NCBI GenBank assembly: GCA_905204935.1
Contig: CAJLBJ010000030.1
Coordinates: forward strand, 1 to 18,597
Reading direction: 5' to 3'
DNA: 18,597 bases
DNA from: an uncultured Lactobacillus sp.
Lineage (GTDB): Bacteria > Bacillota > Bacilli > Lactobacillales > Lactobacillaceae
Below, piece after piece: positions 7,314 to 15,179 of the stretch; within the stretch, counting starts at the first letter, position 1, and every line of letters starts with the position of its first letter. The position numbers were made by a program, and so were the translations under genes. Below the pieces are notes generated by a model. It was given only the letters and a program-made list of their open reading frames with translations. It ran no database searches and was not told the DNA's origin.

Positions 7314-9149
7314 ATGAAGTTAAATTTTGTTGATTTATCACAGCAATATCAAACAGCCGCTACTGAATTTTTAGCTACAAAAACTTATGCATTAGACGAC
7401 GAAATCACGGTTAGTCCACGTCCAAAAGCAGGGGTAAGCATCATTAAACAAGGCTCAAAAGGACAGATTCAAGCTAGCAGTGTAACTAACTTTTTACGTG
7501 GACTCAATATGTATTTAGCGTTAGCCAAAGAACAAGCAGACTTTAAAGTGGATGAAGATGCACGCTTTGAAACAGTCGCAGCAATGCTTGATGTTGCTCG
7601 TAATGGGGTAGCAAACGTTGCTTATTTAAAGAAAATGATTGCTCGTTTGGCTAGTTTAGGCTACACAGAATTGTGGTTATACCTTGAAGATGAATTTGAA
7701 ATTCCGGAATATCCTTATTTTGGAGCACAACGTGGGCGTTATAGTCAAGCACAATTACACGAATTAGCTCTTTATGCTGATCGGTTAGGCTTGGTTTTAG
7801 TTCCAGCAATCCAAACGTTAGCACATTTGCGTAATGCTTTGAAATGGCAAGCTTTTGAAACGATTCGCGATTCTGATGAAAACTTATTTGTCGGTAAAAA
7901 AGAAACAAGAGATTTCTTATTAGCCGAACTAAAAGCAGCTAGTGCACCATTTTTAACTAAAAAGATTCATTTAGGGATGGATGAAGCTTATAAATTAGGG
8001 CGTGGCCGTTACATGGATGAGATGGGTTATCGTGATCAATCTAAATTAATTTTAGAACATCTTGATGTGGTCAATGAATTGTGTGAACAATTAGATTTAA
8101 AACCTATGATGTGGAGCGATATGTGGTTTACAATCGCAAGTCCAAAACACCAAATGTATGACCTAGACGCTGATTTTAGCATCTATGATAAATTACCAAA
8201 TATCAGCCAAGTTTATTGGGATTACTATAATGAATACCAAGATCACTATGAACCTTTGATGAAACGTCATTTTGAATTGACTGATGATGTAGTCTTTGCG
8301 GCTGGGATTTGGAGTTGGATTGGAATGGCACCAAGTCAAGGAAAGATGCTTGCAACCTTAAAAGCTGGAACGGCAGCAGCCAAAGCAACCGGTATTAAAC
8401 AAATTGCAGCTACTTCTTGGCATGATGATGGTGCAGAAACACCATTTGAAGCAATGTGGCTTGGGTGGCAGACATTTGCCGAATATAATTACTATGACAA
8501 TGTTGATGCAAAGCATTTGCGCAAAATGTTTAAACTCTTACAAGATAAAGACTATGACAGTTTTATGCTGTTAGATCGATTTGACTTGCTTGAAGGTGAA
8601 GTAAACCATGATGGCGATAATTTAAGTAAGATTATGTTGTATGAAGATTTGTTAAATCCACGTTATTATTTGAATTATCAAGGCTATGATTTAGAAAGCT
8701 ACTATCAACAATTAGCCACTAAGCTTAAAAAAGCTAAGGTTAGTGCTGAAGATGAATTGCTCTTTAGACATTATTACTTGTTAGCACAAACGCTAAGCAA
8801 AAAGGCCAAAGCAGTTAAGTTGATTCAAGAAGTAACTAAAGAAACAGTCGCACAAGCTCAAGAAGCCTTGGTGGCATATCGTAATAGTTTATTAGACTTT
8901 AGCGCTAATTTCCGGACTATTTGGCATGATAAGCGTCATCCACAAGGCTATGAAGTCATCGATATTCGCTTGGGTGGACAACTTGCACGAATTCAAACTG
9001 CGCAGGTTCGCTTAAATAATTGGTTAGATGGTCGAGATGAATTAAGTGATGTCTTTGCACCAAAAGTTTTGATGGATAAATTTACGAGTGGTCCAATTGG
9101 ACACGGTCGCTATATGGAAATCGCTAGTGCTAGTGATATTTCCTGGTAA
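7314..9149 (+). CDS. GH20 beta-N-acetylhexosaminidase (GH20C-like)
   Basis: A 611-aa exo-beta-N-acetylhexosaminidase that would remove terminal beta-linked GlcNAc (possibly GalNAc) from imported N-glycan fragments. The catalytic barrel runs from about 85 to 430. The Asp223-Glu224 pair in HLGMDEAYKLGRGRY supplies the substrate-assisted mechanism (Asp orients the acetamido group, Glu is the acid). Other supporting motifs are WLYLEDEFEIPEYPYFG (121-137), MMWSDMWF (265-272) and AGIWSWIGMAPSQG. The length and lack of a signal peptide resemble the intracellular pneumococcal GH20C rather than surface StrH. Linkage preference cannot be read from sequence. The ribosome binding site is AGGTGGAG. It is the last gene of the GH125-GH38-GH20 operon and is followed 5 bases later by a strong terminator. 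Confidence 0.9.
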   Translation: MKLNFVDLSQQYQTAATEFLATKTYALDDEITVSPRPKAGVSIIKQGSKGQIQASSVTNFLRGLNMYLALAKEQADFKVDEDARFETVAAMLDVARNGVANVAYLKKMIARLASLGYTELWLYLEDEFEIPEYPYFGAQRGRYSQAQLHELALYADRLGLVLVPAIQTLAHLRNALKWQAFETIRDSDENLFVGKKETRDFLLAELKAASAPFLTKKIHLGMDEAYKLGRGRYMDEMGYRDQSKLILEHLDVVNELCEQLDLKPMMWSDMWFTIASPKHQMYDLDADFSIYDKLPNISQVYWDYYNEYQDHYEPLMKRHFELTDDVVFAAGIWSWIGMAPSQGKMLATLKAGTAAAKATGIKQIAATSWHDDGAETPFEAMWLGWQTFAEYNYYDNVDAKHLRKMFKLLQDKDYDSFMLLDRFDLLEGEVNHDGDNLSKIMLYEDLLNPRYYLNYQGYDLESYYQQLATKLKKAKVSAEDELLFRHYYLLAQTLSKKAKAVKLIQEVTKETVAQAQEALVAYRNSLLDFSANFRTIWHDKRHPQGYEVIDIRLGGQLARIQTAQVRLNNWLDGRDELSDVFAPKVLMDKFTSGPIGHGRYMEIASASDISW

Positions 9150-9154
9150 AAATG

Positions 9155-9191
9155 AACCCAAAGATTAGCCTTGCTAGTCTTTGGGTTTTTT
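9155..9191 (+). terminator. Rho-independent terminator after GH20
   Basis: AACCCAAAGATTAGC (9155-9169) pairs with GCTAGTCTTTGGGTT (9173-9187) through 15 base pairs with one G-U wobble and a CTT loop, followed by a T-run to 9191. It separates the enzyme operon from the transporter operon. Confidence 0.9.
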
Positions 9192-9206
9192 ATTAAAAAA
9201 AGTAAA

Positions 9207-9217
9207 GTTGGTATATT
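9207..9217 (+). promoter_or_regulatory. Operator-like site C before transporter operon
   Basis: GTTGGTATATT is identical over 11 bases to site A (3208-3218) and shares TTGGTATATT with site B. The inverted half seen in sites A and B is not obvious here. TTGGTA could also serve as a weak -35 box, with an AT-rich ATATAT 17 bases downstream. The copy suggests that the GntR/LacI regulator also acts on the transporter genes. Confidence 0.4.
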
Positions 9218-9242
9218 GTTTGGGTATAAGATATATCCGCAA

Positions 9243-9273
9243 TCTTTAGTTTATGCACTAACCTCTTTAGTTT
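9243..9273 (+). promoter_or_regulatory. Direct repeats TCTTTAGTTT, 21 bp apart
   Basis: TCTTTAGTTT occurs at 9243-9252 and again at 9264-9273, exactly 21 bases (two helical turns) apart, and the match extends to 11 of 12 bases. Tandem sites on one face of the helix are typical of AraC-type activators. The YesN-like regulator encoded at 15180-16646 is the obvious candidate ligand (inference). Confidence 0.45.
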
Positions 9274-9274
9274 G

Positions 9275-9280
9275 TATATT
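9275..9280 (+). promoter_or_regulatory. Candidate -10 box of transporter operon
   Basis: TATATT matches the -10 consensus at 5 of 6 positions and immediately follows the second TCTTTAGTTT repeat. No good -35 box lies 16-18 bases upstream, consistent with activator dependence. It would give a leader of about 50 bases, with the cre-like box right after the start. Confidence 0.35.
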
Positions 9281-9290
9281 TAGAAAATAC

Positions 9291-9304
9291 AGAAAACGCT
9301 TTAA
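9291..9304 (+). promoter_or_regulatory. cre-like CcpA site before transporter operon
   Basis: AGAAAACGCTTTAA matches TGWAANCGNTWNCA at 12 of 14 positions and shares GAAAACGCT with the box at 3242-3255. It lies just downstream of the candidate -10, a usual roadblock position for CcpA repression. Confidence 0.45.
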
Positions 9305-9339
9305 TATTAATTTATAAAGATTGAAAGGGGTTGAAGAAG

Positions 9340-10314
9340 GTGGAAGCAACAACACCTACTACCAAAAAACACAATGGAAAGAAAAAGAAGAATTTCTTTC
9401 AAAAACTCTGGGAAAATCGGGTATTTTTCTTATTAGTTACACCAGGGACATTATTTTTGATTATTTTCTTCTATATTCCTGTCTTAGCTAATGTGGTGGC
9501 CTTCCAAGACTTCCAATATTCAGAAAATGGTTTTATTTACAGCTTGTTCCATAGTCCATTTGTCGGATTACAGAACTTCGTATTCTTCTTTAAATCAGCC
9601 GATTTCTGGATTGTGTTACGTAACACTGTAGGATATAACTTGACATTCCTTTTACTTAATTTCTTCTTTGCAATTTTCTTTGGGATTGTTATGAGTCAAT
9701 TGCGTAACCGTAAGTTGCTTAAGTGCTATCAAACAGCGATGCTCTTTCCATATTTCTTATCTTGGGCTATCTTAGCATACTTCATTTATGCTTTCTTAAG
9801 TCCAGATAAAGGGATTTTAAATCATATTATTCAAGTATTTGGCGGCAAACCAATCGACTTTTATAATACGCCAGCAGTTTGGCCATTTATTTTAGTCTTC
9901 TTGGGTGTTTGGAAAGGTATTGGATACAACAGTATCTTGTATTTTGCAACCGCTATGGGTATTGATCCAACCTACTATGAAGCTGCGATGATTGATGGGG
10001 CTAACAAGTGGCAACAAATTAAAAACGTTACTTTGCCACACATCTTGCCTGTTGCAACTTTGATGTTAATCTTAAATATCGGTGGGATTTTCAGAAGTGA
10101 CTTTGGGCTATTTTACTTGATTCCACGAAGTTCTGGGACATTGATTAATGTTACACAAACTTTTGATACCTACATCTACCGTGCTTTGACATCTACTAAC
10201 GATATTGGGATGTCAACTGCCGCAGGGTTGTTGCAATCAATCGTTGGTTTATTATTGATTTTGGTTTCTAATGCAGTCGTACGCAAGTTACAACCAGAAT
10301 CAGCATTATTCTAG
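9340..10314 (+). CDS. ABC sugar transporter permease 1 (LplB/NgtP1-like)
   Basis: A 324-aa inner-membrane permease of the carbohydrate-uptake ABC family, LplB subtype, which usually handles complex oligosaccharides. After a lysine-rich cytoplasmic tail there are about six membrane segments, the first near residues 27-51 (VFFLLVTPGTLFLIIFFYIP). The cytoplasmic coupling loop carries the EAA signature YEAAMIDGANKWQQIKNVTLP (about 213-233), the docking point for an ATPase. A TTG at 9331 is in frame but touches AAAGGGG (9324-9330); the GTG at 9340 gives a normal 9-base spacer and is preferred. It forms an operon with the second permease and the binding protein. Similarity of type and order to the pneumococcal N-glycan transporter supports glycan import; the exact substrate is inferred. 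Confidence 0.88.
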   Translation: MEATTPTTKKHNGKKKKNFFQKLWENRVFFLLVTPGTLFLIIFFYIPVLANVVAFQDFQYSENGFIYSLFHSPFVGLQNFVFFFKSADFWIVLRNTVGYNLTFLLLNFFFAIFFGIVMSQLRNRKLLKCYQTAMLFPYFLSWAILAYFIYAFLSPDKGILNHIIQVFGGKPIDFYNTPAVWPFILVFLGVWKGIGYNSILYFATAMGIDPTYYEAAMIDGANKWQQIKNVTLPHILPVATLMLILNIGGIFRSDFGLFYLIPRSSGTLINVTQTFDTYIYRALTSTNDIGMSTAAGLLQSIVGLLLILVSNAVVRKLQPESALF

Positions 10315-10326
10315 GAGGTGGAAAAA

Positions 10327-11247
10327 TTGCGCAAGAAAAAACACATTTCAGCGGTCGATATTCGTAGTTTTAGTGCGGGACCTAACTTTTGCTTTAACGT
10401 GCTTTTAGCAATTTTTGCCTTAAGTTGTATCGTACCGTTTTTCTTCATCATTATTTTGTCGTTAACAAATGAAACCGATATTACTAAGTATGGTTATCAA
10501 TTCTGGCCAAAACATTGGACGCTTGCAAGTTATCAATACTTGTCTTCTATGGGGACACAAGTTTTGCGTAGTTTAGGCGTGACAGTCTTTGTAACCGTTG
10601 TTGGAACGATTATGAACAGTTTGTTTAGTTCGACATATGCTTATGCGATTTCACGACGTGACTTTGCTTATGCGCGTTTCTTTACGATTTTTGCTTTGAT
10701 TTCAATGCTTTTTGCACCAGGTATGGTACCTACTTACTTGGTTGTAACTCAAATGCTTGGTTTGCGCGATAATGTATGGGCTTTGATTTTACCAATGTGT
10801 TTTGGGGTTTATAACGTGTTGATCATGCGGACATACTTTAAGACTTCGATTCCAGAATCGATTCTAGAATCCGCACGAATTGATGGTGCAACAGAACTTA
10901 AGATCTTTAGAAGTATCGTTGTTCCTTTGGCAATTCCAGGGATTGCTACAATTAGTTTGTTTACTTGTTTGGGCTATTGGAACGACTGGTTTAACGCTAT
11001 GTTGTATACAACCAACGAAAATGTTATGCCATTACAATATTTGTTGGTTCGGATTCAAAACAATATCCAAATGCTTACACAACAAATGCAACAAGGTGGT
11101 TCAACTATCGCTGCTGGTCAACAAGTACCAACTGAAGGTATGCGGTTTGCGATCGTTGTGGTTGCAACCTTACCAATCGCTTTAACCTATCCATTCTTCC
11201 AAAAGTACTTCGTCAAAGGTATGACTATTGGTGGGGTTAAAGGTTAG
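10327..11247 (+). CDS. ABC sugar transporter permease 2 (YtcP/NgtP2-like)
   Basis: A 306-aa partner permease of the YtcP type, with about six membrane segments and the EAA-like loop LESARIDGATELKIFRSIVVP (about 180-200). The C-terminus FFQKYFVKGMTIGGVKG is typical of this subgroup. It would form a heterodimer with the preceding permease. A GTG at 10318 overlaps the AGGAGGTG ribosome binding site (10313-10320), leaving no spacer; the TTG at 10327 has a 6-7 base spacer and is chosen. The gene follows its partner by 12 bases, so expression is coupled. Confidence 0.88.
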   Translation: MRKKKHISAVDIRSFSAGPNFCFNVLLAIFALSCIVPFFFIIILSLTNETDITKYGYQFWPKHWTLASYQYLSSMGTQVLRSLGVTVFVTVVGTIMNSLFSSTYAYAISRRDFAYARFFTIFALISMLFAPGMVPTYLVVTQMLGLRDNVWALILPMCFGVYNVLIMRTYFKTSIPESILESARIDGATELKIFRSIVVPLAIPGIATISLFTCLGYWNDWFNAMLYTTNENVMPLQYLLVRIQNNIQMLTQQMQQGGSTIAAGQQVPTEGMRFAIVVVATLPIALTYPFFQKYFVKGMTIGGVKG

Positions 11248-11314
11248 TTATTTTAATTTACGGTAATAATTTTTAATTATTTCAAATTATATTTTTTATG
11301 GAGGGACTTCTCAT

Positions 11315-12784
11315 ATGAAAAAATGGGGAAAAGTTCTTACTTTTGCAACAGTTGCTATGAGTGCTTTAACTTTAGCAGCCTGCGGAAGCAAGGGGAGCAG
11401 TTCGAGTGACTCGGACAAAACAGTTGTTTCGATGTATATGCCAGGTGATAAGCCAAAGAACTATTCGGCTATGATTAAAGCAGCCAATAAAGAAATCCAA
11501 AAAACTTATCCTAAGATTGAATTGGATATGAAATTTATCGGCTGGGGTGAATATGCACAAAAATTCTCAGTTATGGTGACATCTGGTGATGACTATGATT
11601 TGGCATTCTCACAAGATTACACAACTAACGCACAAAAAGGCGCTTATGCTGATATGACTGATATGTTAAAGACAACAGCTAAGAAAGCCTATGAAAAAGT
11701 TGATCCAGCTTACTGGAAAGGTTTAACCGTTAACGGCAAGATTTATGGTTTCCCAATTAACGCTAACGTTTATGCCCAAAATACAATCGCATTCAACAAT
11801 ACATTCTTGAAGAAATATAACTTAGATCCAAGCAACGTTAAGTCCTATGATGACTTAGAACCATTATTGGCAGCTTTCCATAAAGAAAACCCTAGCGTGG
11901 CAGCATTTGCTATTGGTCAAGGCTTCAAAGCTAGCCCACGTGCAATGGAATTCCCATTAGGAAACAGCTTACCATTTGTTGTTGATTCTGATGGTAAAGA
12001 TACAAAAGTTAAAAATGTTTATGATACACCAGAAATGCAACATATTTTAGAAACCTTGCATAGCTACTACTTGAAAGGCTATATTCCTCAAGATGCTGCA
12101 ACTTCAAGTACACAATACAACTTGCAAGATAACACTTGGTTCACTCGTCAAGAAACAGTTGGACCATACGATTATGGCAACACAGCATTGAACAACTCTG
12201 CTGGTCAAAAAGATAAGATTGTGACAGAACCAATCACAGATGCATACAAGAGTGAAGCTCAAGCTCAAGTTGCTATCTGGACAATTTCTAAGACTTCTAA
12301 ACACAAGAAAGAAGCTATGCAAGTTTTGAACTTGTTAAACACAGATCCTAAGTTGTTAAACAACATCGTTTGGGGCTTAGAAGGGCAACAATGGAACTTT
12401 ACAGATAAAGCAGCTGGTAAGATTAAGACAACTAACAAGTATAAAGCAGGCTACTTTATCGGTGCTTGGATGATGGGTAACAACGATATCTTATACACAC
12501 AAGATACAATTACACCACAACAAATCCAAGAACGTAAAGATAACATTGCAAATGCTAAAGAATCTGCAGCTTTAGGCTTTGTGCCTGATACTTCAAAAGT
12601 TAAGACAGAAATTACTAACATTTCAAATGTTATGAGTAAATACTCTGATATCTTAAACACCGGTACCGCAGATCCAATTCCTACAATTGAAAAGATGGAT
12701 AAAGAACTCAAAGGCGCTGGTTTCGACAAGGTACAAAAGACCTTACAAGAACAATACGATAAGTTCTTAGCTGACAAGAAATAA
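11315..12784 (+). CDS. Glycan-binding lipoprotein of ABC transporter (NgtS-like)
   Basis: A 489-aa extracellular solute-binding lipoprotein that captures oligosaccharide and delivers it to the two permeases encoded upstream. Residues 1-22 are a lipoprotein signal peptide with lipobox LAAC, Cys23 being the lipidated residue, followed by a flexible GSKGSSSSDSDK linker. The mature domain has the family 1/8 binding-protein pattern, with aromatic-rich stretches (for example WTISKTSKHKKEA and YFIGAWMMGNNDILY) suited to stacking on sugar rings. Length and neighbours resemble the pneumococcal N-glycan receptor NgtS, so mannose/GlcNAc-terminated N-glycan is the best guess. It has a good ribosome binding site (GGAGGG, 11301-11306) and is the last gene of the operon. 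No transporter ATPase gene follows; a shared MsmK-type ATPase elsewhere is expected. Confidence 0.9.
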   Translation: MKKWGKVLTFATVAMSALTLAACGSKGSSSSDSDKTVVSMYMPGDKPKNYSAMIKAANKEIQKTYPKIELDMKFIGWGEYAQKFSVMVTSGDDYDLAFSQDYTTNAQKGAYADMTDMLKTTAKKAYEKVDPAYWKGLTVNGKIYGFPINANVYAQNTIAFNNTFLKKYNLDPSNVKSYDDLEPLLAAFHKENPSVAAFAIGQGFKASPRAMEFPLGNSLPFVVDSDGKDTKVKNVYDTPEMQHILETLHSYYLKGYIPQDAATSSTQYNLQDNTWFTRQETVGPYDYGNTALNNSAGQKDKIVTEPITDAYKSEAQAQVAIWTISKTSKHKKEAMQVLNLLNTDPKLLNNIVWGLEGQQWNFTDKAAGKIKTTNKYKAGYFIGAWMMGNNDILYTQDTITPQQIQERKDNIANAKESAALGFVPDTSKVKTEITNISNVMSKYSDILNTGTADPIPTIEKMDKELKGAGFDKVQKTLQEQYDKFLADKK

Positions 12785-12794
12785 TGAATGCGAC

Positions 12795-12828
12795 AAAATC
12801 GCCTTGCAAAAATTGCTGGGCGATTTTT
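12795..12828 (+). terminator. Rho-independent terminator after binding-protein gene
   Basis: AAAATCGCCTTGCAA (12795-12809) pairs with TTGCTGGGCGATTTT (12813-12827) around an AAA loop, with one wobble and one mismatch, followed by T residues. It ends the transporter operon. The next promoter begins two bases after it. Confidence 0.85.
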
Positions 12829-12829
12829 G

Positions 12830-12838
12830 TGTTATAAT
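12830..12838 (+). promoter_or_regulatory. Extended -10 promoter of regulatory operon
   Basis: TGTTATAAT is a perfect extended -10 element (TG-N-TATAAT). The -35 region would lie inside the preceding terminator arm and shows no good hexamer, which extended -10 promoters tolerate. The start near 12845 gives a leader of about 45 bases before the DUF624 gene. No operator or cre-like box is visible, so basal expression of the sensor genes is likely. Confidence 0.65.
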
Positions 12839-12889
12839 TTAGGCGATATATTAGAAAATATGATTATGTTTTAGAGAGGAAGAAAGACT

Positions 12890-13495
12890 ATGTTAGCAAG
12901 CGTGATGCAAAATGTTTTTGTCAAAATCTATGTGATTTTGCGCCTTAACTTGATTTTTTGGTTGTTTACCTTGATAGGAGGGGTTGTTTTAGGAATAGGG
13001 CCTGCCTTACGGACCGTAACTGAACAATTTATGGATAACCGCTATGAATATCAAGCTTACCATTTTAAGGATGCTTGGCAAACTTACAAAAAATATTTCG
13101 TGGTGGCCAATCTTCACTTTTATTTGTTTGCAGTAGTCTTTTTTATCTTGATATATAACTTGTATTTAAGCCTACAAATCAGACAAGCGTGGATCTTATT
13201 TGTACAATTTATCTTAGTCTTTGCCTTGGTTTTAACCTTTGTTTCGGCAGCTTTTACACTAGATTTGCTTAGTCGTTACGATACGAATTTAAAATCGGCC
13301 TTAAAATTGGCGTTAGGTCATTTTTTTGCAGACTTTAAAGACTTATTAGTGTATTTAATTGGAATCGTCGTGTTGGTGGTTGTTACCAAATTATGGCCGG
13401 GCTTTATTTTGTTTATTACGATTGCAACTTTTATTGTTTGGACGGATTGGAGCTCACGTAAATGGCATCAAAAAATAGATCAAATGATAGATTAA
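12890..13495 (+). CDS. DUF624 (YesL-like) membrane protein
   Basis: A 201-aa integral membrane protein of the DUF624/YesL family, whose biochemical role is unknown. About five hydrophobic segments are visible (near 12-36, 72-92, 99-122, 150-166 and 168-186). The N-terminal half carries the family-like motif GIGPALRTVTE (35-45). The family is habitually encoded beside YesM/YesN two-component genes and oligosaccharide ABC transporters, as here, so a part in sensing or signal relay at the membrane is plausible but unproved. The ribosome binding site is GAGAGGAAG. Its 3' end overlaps the histidine kinase gene by 34 bases in another frame. Confidence 0.85.
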   Translation: MLASVMQNVFVKIYVILRLNLIFWLFTLIGGVVLGIGPALRTVTEQFMDNRYEYQAYHFKDAWQTYKKYFVVANLHFYLFAVVFFILIYNLYLSLQIRQAWILFVQFILVFALVLTFVSAAFTLDLLSRYDTNLKSALKLALGHFFADFKDLLVYLIGIVVLVVVTKLWPGFILFITIATFIVWTDWSSRKWHQKIDQMID

Positions 13496-15177
13496 AATTT
13501 AGTTTTCAACGCTTGATGATCTTATACATGGTGTTGTTAATTGTAGTCATGGGTAGTATTACGACTATCTTGATGGCCAACAACGTTAAGCAATACTTTA
13601 TCAATCGCAAACAAGCTGAGATTTTAGCACGTAACTGTGTCAGCGAAATGATCGAACGTTATCGGGCAACGACCAATGAATACGGGGAGTATTTATCGTC
13701 TGATGTCGATTTTTTAAGTAATCTAGAACAATACTTCCAATTGGATACACCAACTTATGCGCAATATACAATCGATCAAAGTATAAAGACCGGCAAGTAC
13801 TTTAGTTGGGAACGTGAAACAACGAGTTATTTGATTAAACATCCAGAAATCGCACGCCTTGAATTGCGTTTGACCAATATGGATGCAACCTTTGTAGCGA
13901 CACAAAAAAATCGCAGCGGCTATGTGATTAACAATCGCACTTTACCAACCAAAAACTCCTTTACTTGTGCCTTAATTAACCCGCAGACGCTAGGGGTAGT
14001 TGGTACAATTGAGTTGGAATTTAAAACGCAAGATTTATTGCGACAATTAGGACAGATTAATAGCCAAGCGCATATGCAAATCGTGGTGTTAAACGATGAA
14101 GGGCGCATGTTATTGCACTATGATGATCCGATGGTTACCAAAAAAGAGCGCCAAGAAGTAAAACGTGCAATCAGCGATGATAAGTTTAATCTTTTGAAGG
14201 GTTATTCCATTCAAACCGACTATTTGAGTGGTAATTATCAGATGTCAATTTTGTTTAGTAATTCAGGTAGCGAGCGTGTGTTGTTTGGACGCTTGGTTCC
14301 GATTGCTTTGCTTGGATTATTAGTGCTGATTTTCTTATTGGTGATGCTACAAGTGACTTTTAAGACTTATCAAAGGCAGCTGTTAGCAATCTTAGATACG
14401 ATGAAAAAAGTTAGTCACGGTGATTTGAAAGCACGGATTAATCAAAGTGAAAAATATACAGACTTAAACGAGTTGGTTATAGGAATTAATTATATGTTAG
14501 ATGAGATTGATCGATATGTGTATACGATTTATCAACTGCAAATTGAACAACAAGATGCACACATGAAGGCCTTGCGCTCACAAATCAATCCGCATTTTAT
14601 GGCTAATACATTAGAATACATTCGAATGGCGGCGTTAGATGCGGGACAATATGAATTAGCCAAAGTAATCTATAGTTTTTCAGCGCTGTTGCAAAATAAT
14701 ATCGATCAAGCACAGGTGACAAGTTTTGGTTCTGAGTTAAAGTTTATCGATAAATATATTTACCTATATCAAACGCGTTATCCAGATCGCTTGGCGTACC
14801 AAATTAAAATAGATGATGATTTAAAAGGAATTGAATTGCCTAAGTTTACGCTCCAACCATTAGTGGAAAACTACTTTGTTCATGGCGTTGATTTTAGTCG
14901 AAGTGATAATGTGATTTCGATTAAAGCATACCGAAAAGATGAGTACGTCTACATTGAAATCATCAACAATGGACGACCTTTAACCCAAGAACAGCTAGCC
15001 ACCCTTAACGTGCGGATGTTAGATAAGTTGAGTGGTGAAAAGCGCAAGTCGATAGGTTTGCAAAATGTTTATGCACGTGCGCAAAATTATTTTGGTCCAA
15101 GCTTTAACATGCGCTTGCAAGGTAATATTTATGGCGGAGTAACGGTTGTTTTACGCTTTAAACCTAAGGAGGATTGA
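13462..15177 (+). CDS. YesM-type sensor histidine kinase
   Basis: A 571-aa membrane sensor kinase. In order: membrane segment 1 (about 18-40), a large extracellular sensor region (about 41-273), membrane segment 2 (about 276-299), a HAMP-like linker (about 300-355), a His_kinase domain with SQINPHFMANTLEYI (phospho-acceptor His378) and a HATPase domain with N-box LQPLVENYFVHG (Asn470) and G-box IGLQNV (531-536). The sensor presumably detects glycan directly or through the binding protein, and passes phosphate to the response regulator encoded next. One oddity is that the G1 box reads INNGRPL (501-507) where DNGxG is usual, so both the adenine-contacting Asp and the second Gly differ. The start is supported by GGAG about 10 bases upstream, inside the DUF624 gene. 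The stop lies 2 bases before the next start. Confidence 0.92.
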   Translation: MASKNRSNDRLKFSFQRLMILYMVLLIVVMGSITTILMANNVKQYFINRKQAEILARNCVSEMIERYRATTNEYGEYLSSDVDFLSNLEQYFQLDTPTYAQYTIDQSIKTGKYFSWERETTSYLIKHPEIARLELRLTNMDATFVATQKNRSGYVINNRTLPTKNSFTCALINPQTLGVVGTIELEFKTQDLLRQLGQINSQAHMQIVVLNDEGRMLLHYDDPMVTKKERQEVKRAISDDKFNLLKGYSIQTDYLSGNYQMSILFSNSGSERVLFGRLVPIALLGLLVLIFLLVMLQVTFKTYQRQLLAILDTMKKVSHGDLKARINQSEKYTDLNELVIGINYMLDEIDRYVYTIYQLQIEQQDAHMKALRSQINPHFMANTLEYIRMAALDAGQYELAKVIYSFSALLQNNIDQAQVTSFGSELKFIDKYIYLYQTRYPDRLAYQIKIDDDLKGIELPKFTLQPLVENYFVHGVDFSRSDNVISIKAYRKDEYVYIEIINNGRPLTQEQLATLNVRMLDKLSGEKRKSIGLQNVYARAQNYFGPSFNMRLQGNIYGGVTVVLRFKPKED

Positions 15178-15179
15178 AC

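Noticed and set aside
9313..9318. TATAAA as the transporter -10 box
   Set aside because: Transcription would begin on top of the ribosome binding site at 9324-9330, leaving no usable leader.
11248..11314. Possible separate promoter for the binding-protein gene (TATATT near 11288)
   Set aside because: The region is almost pure A/T with no plausible -35 and no TG extension; the gap is short enough for one operon, although an internal promoter is not excluded.
12451..12777. 108-aa open frame antisense to the binding-protein gene
   Set aside because: It is fully inside a clearly coding gene, has no ribosome binding site and its sequence resembles no protein family.
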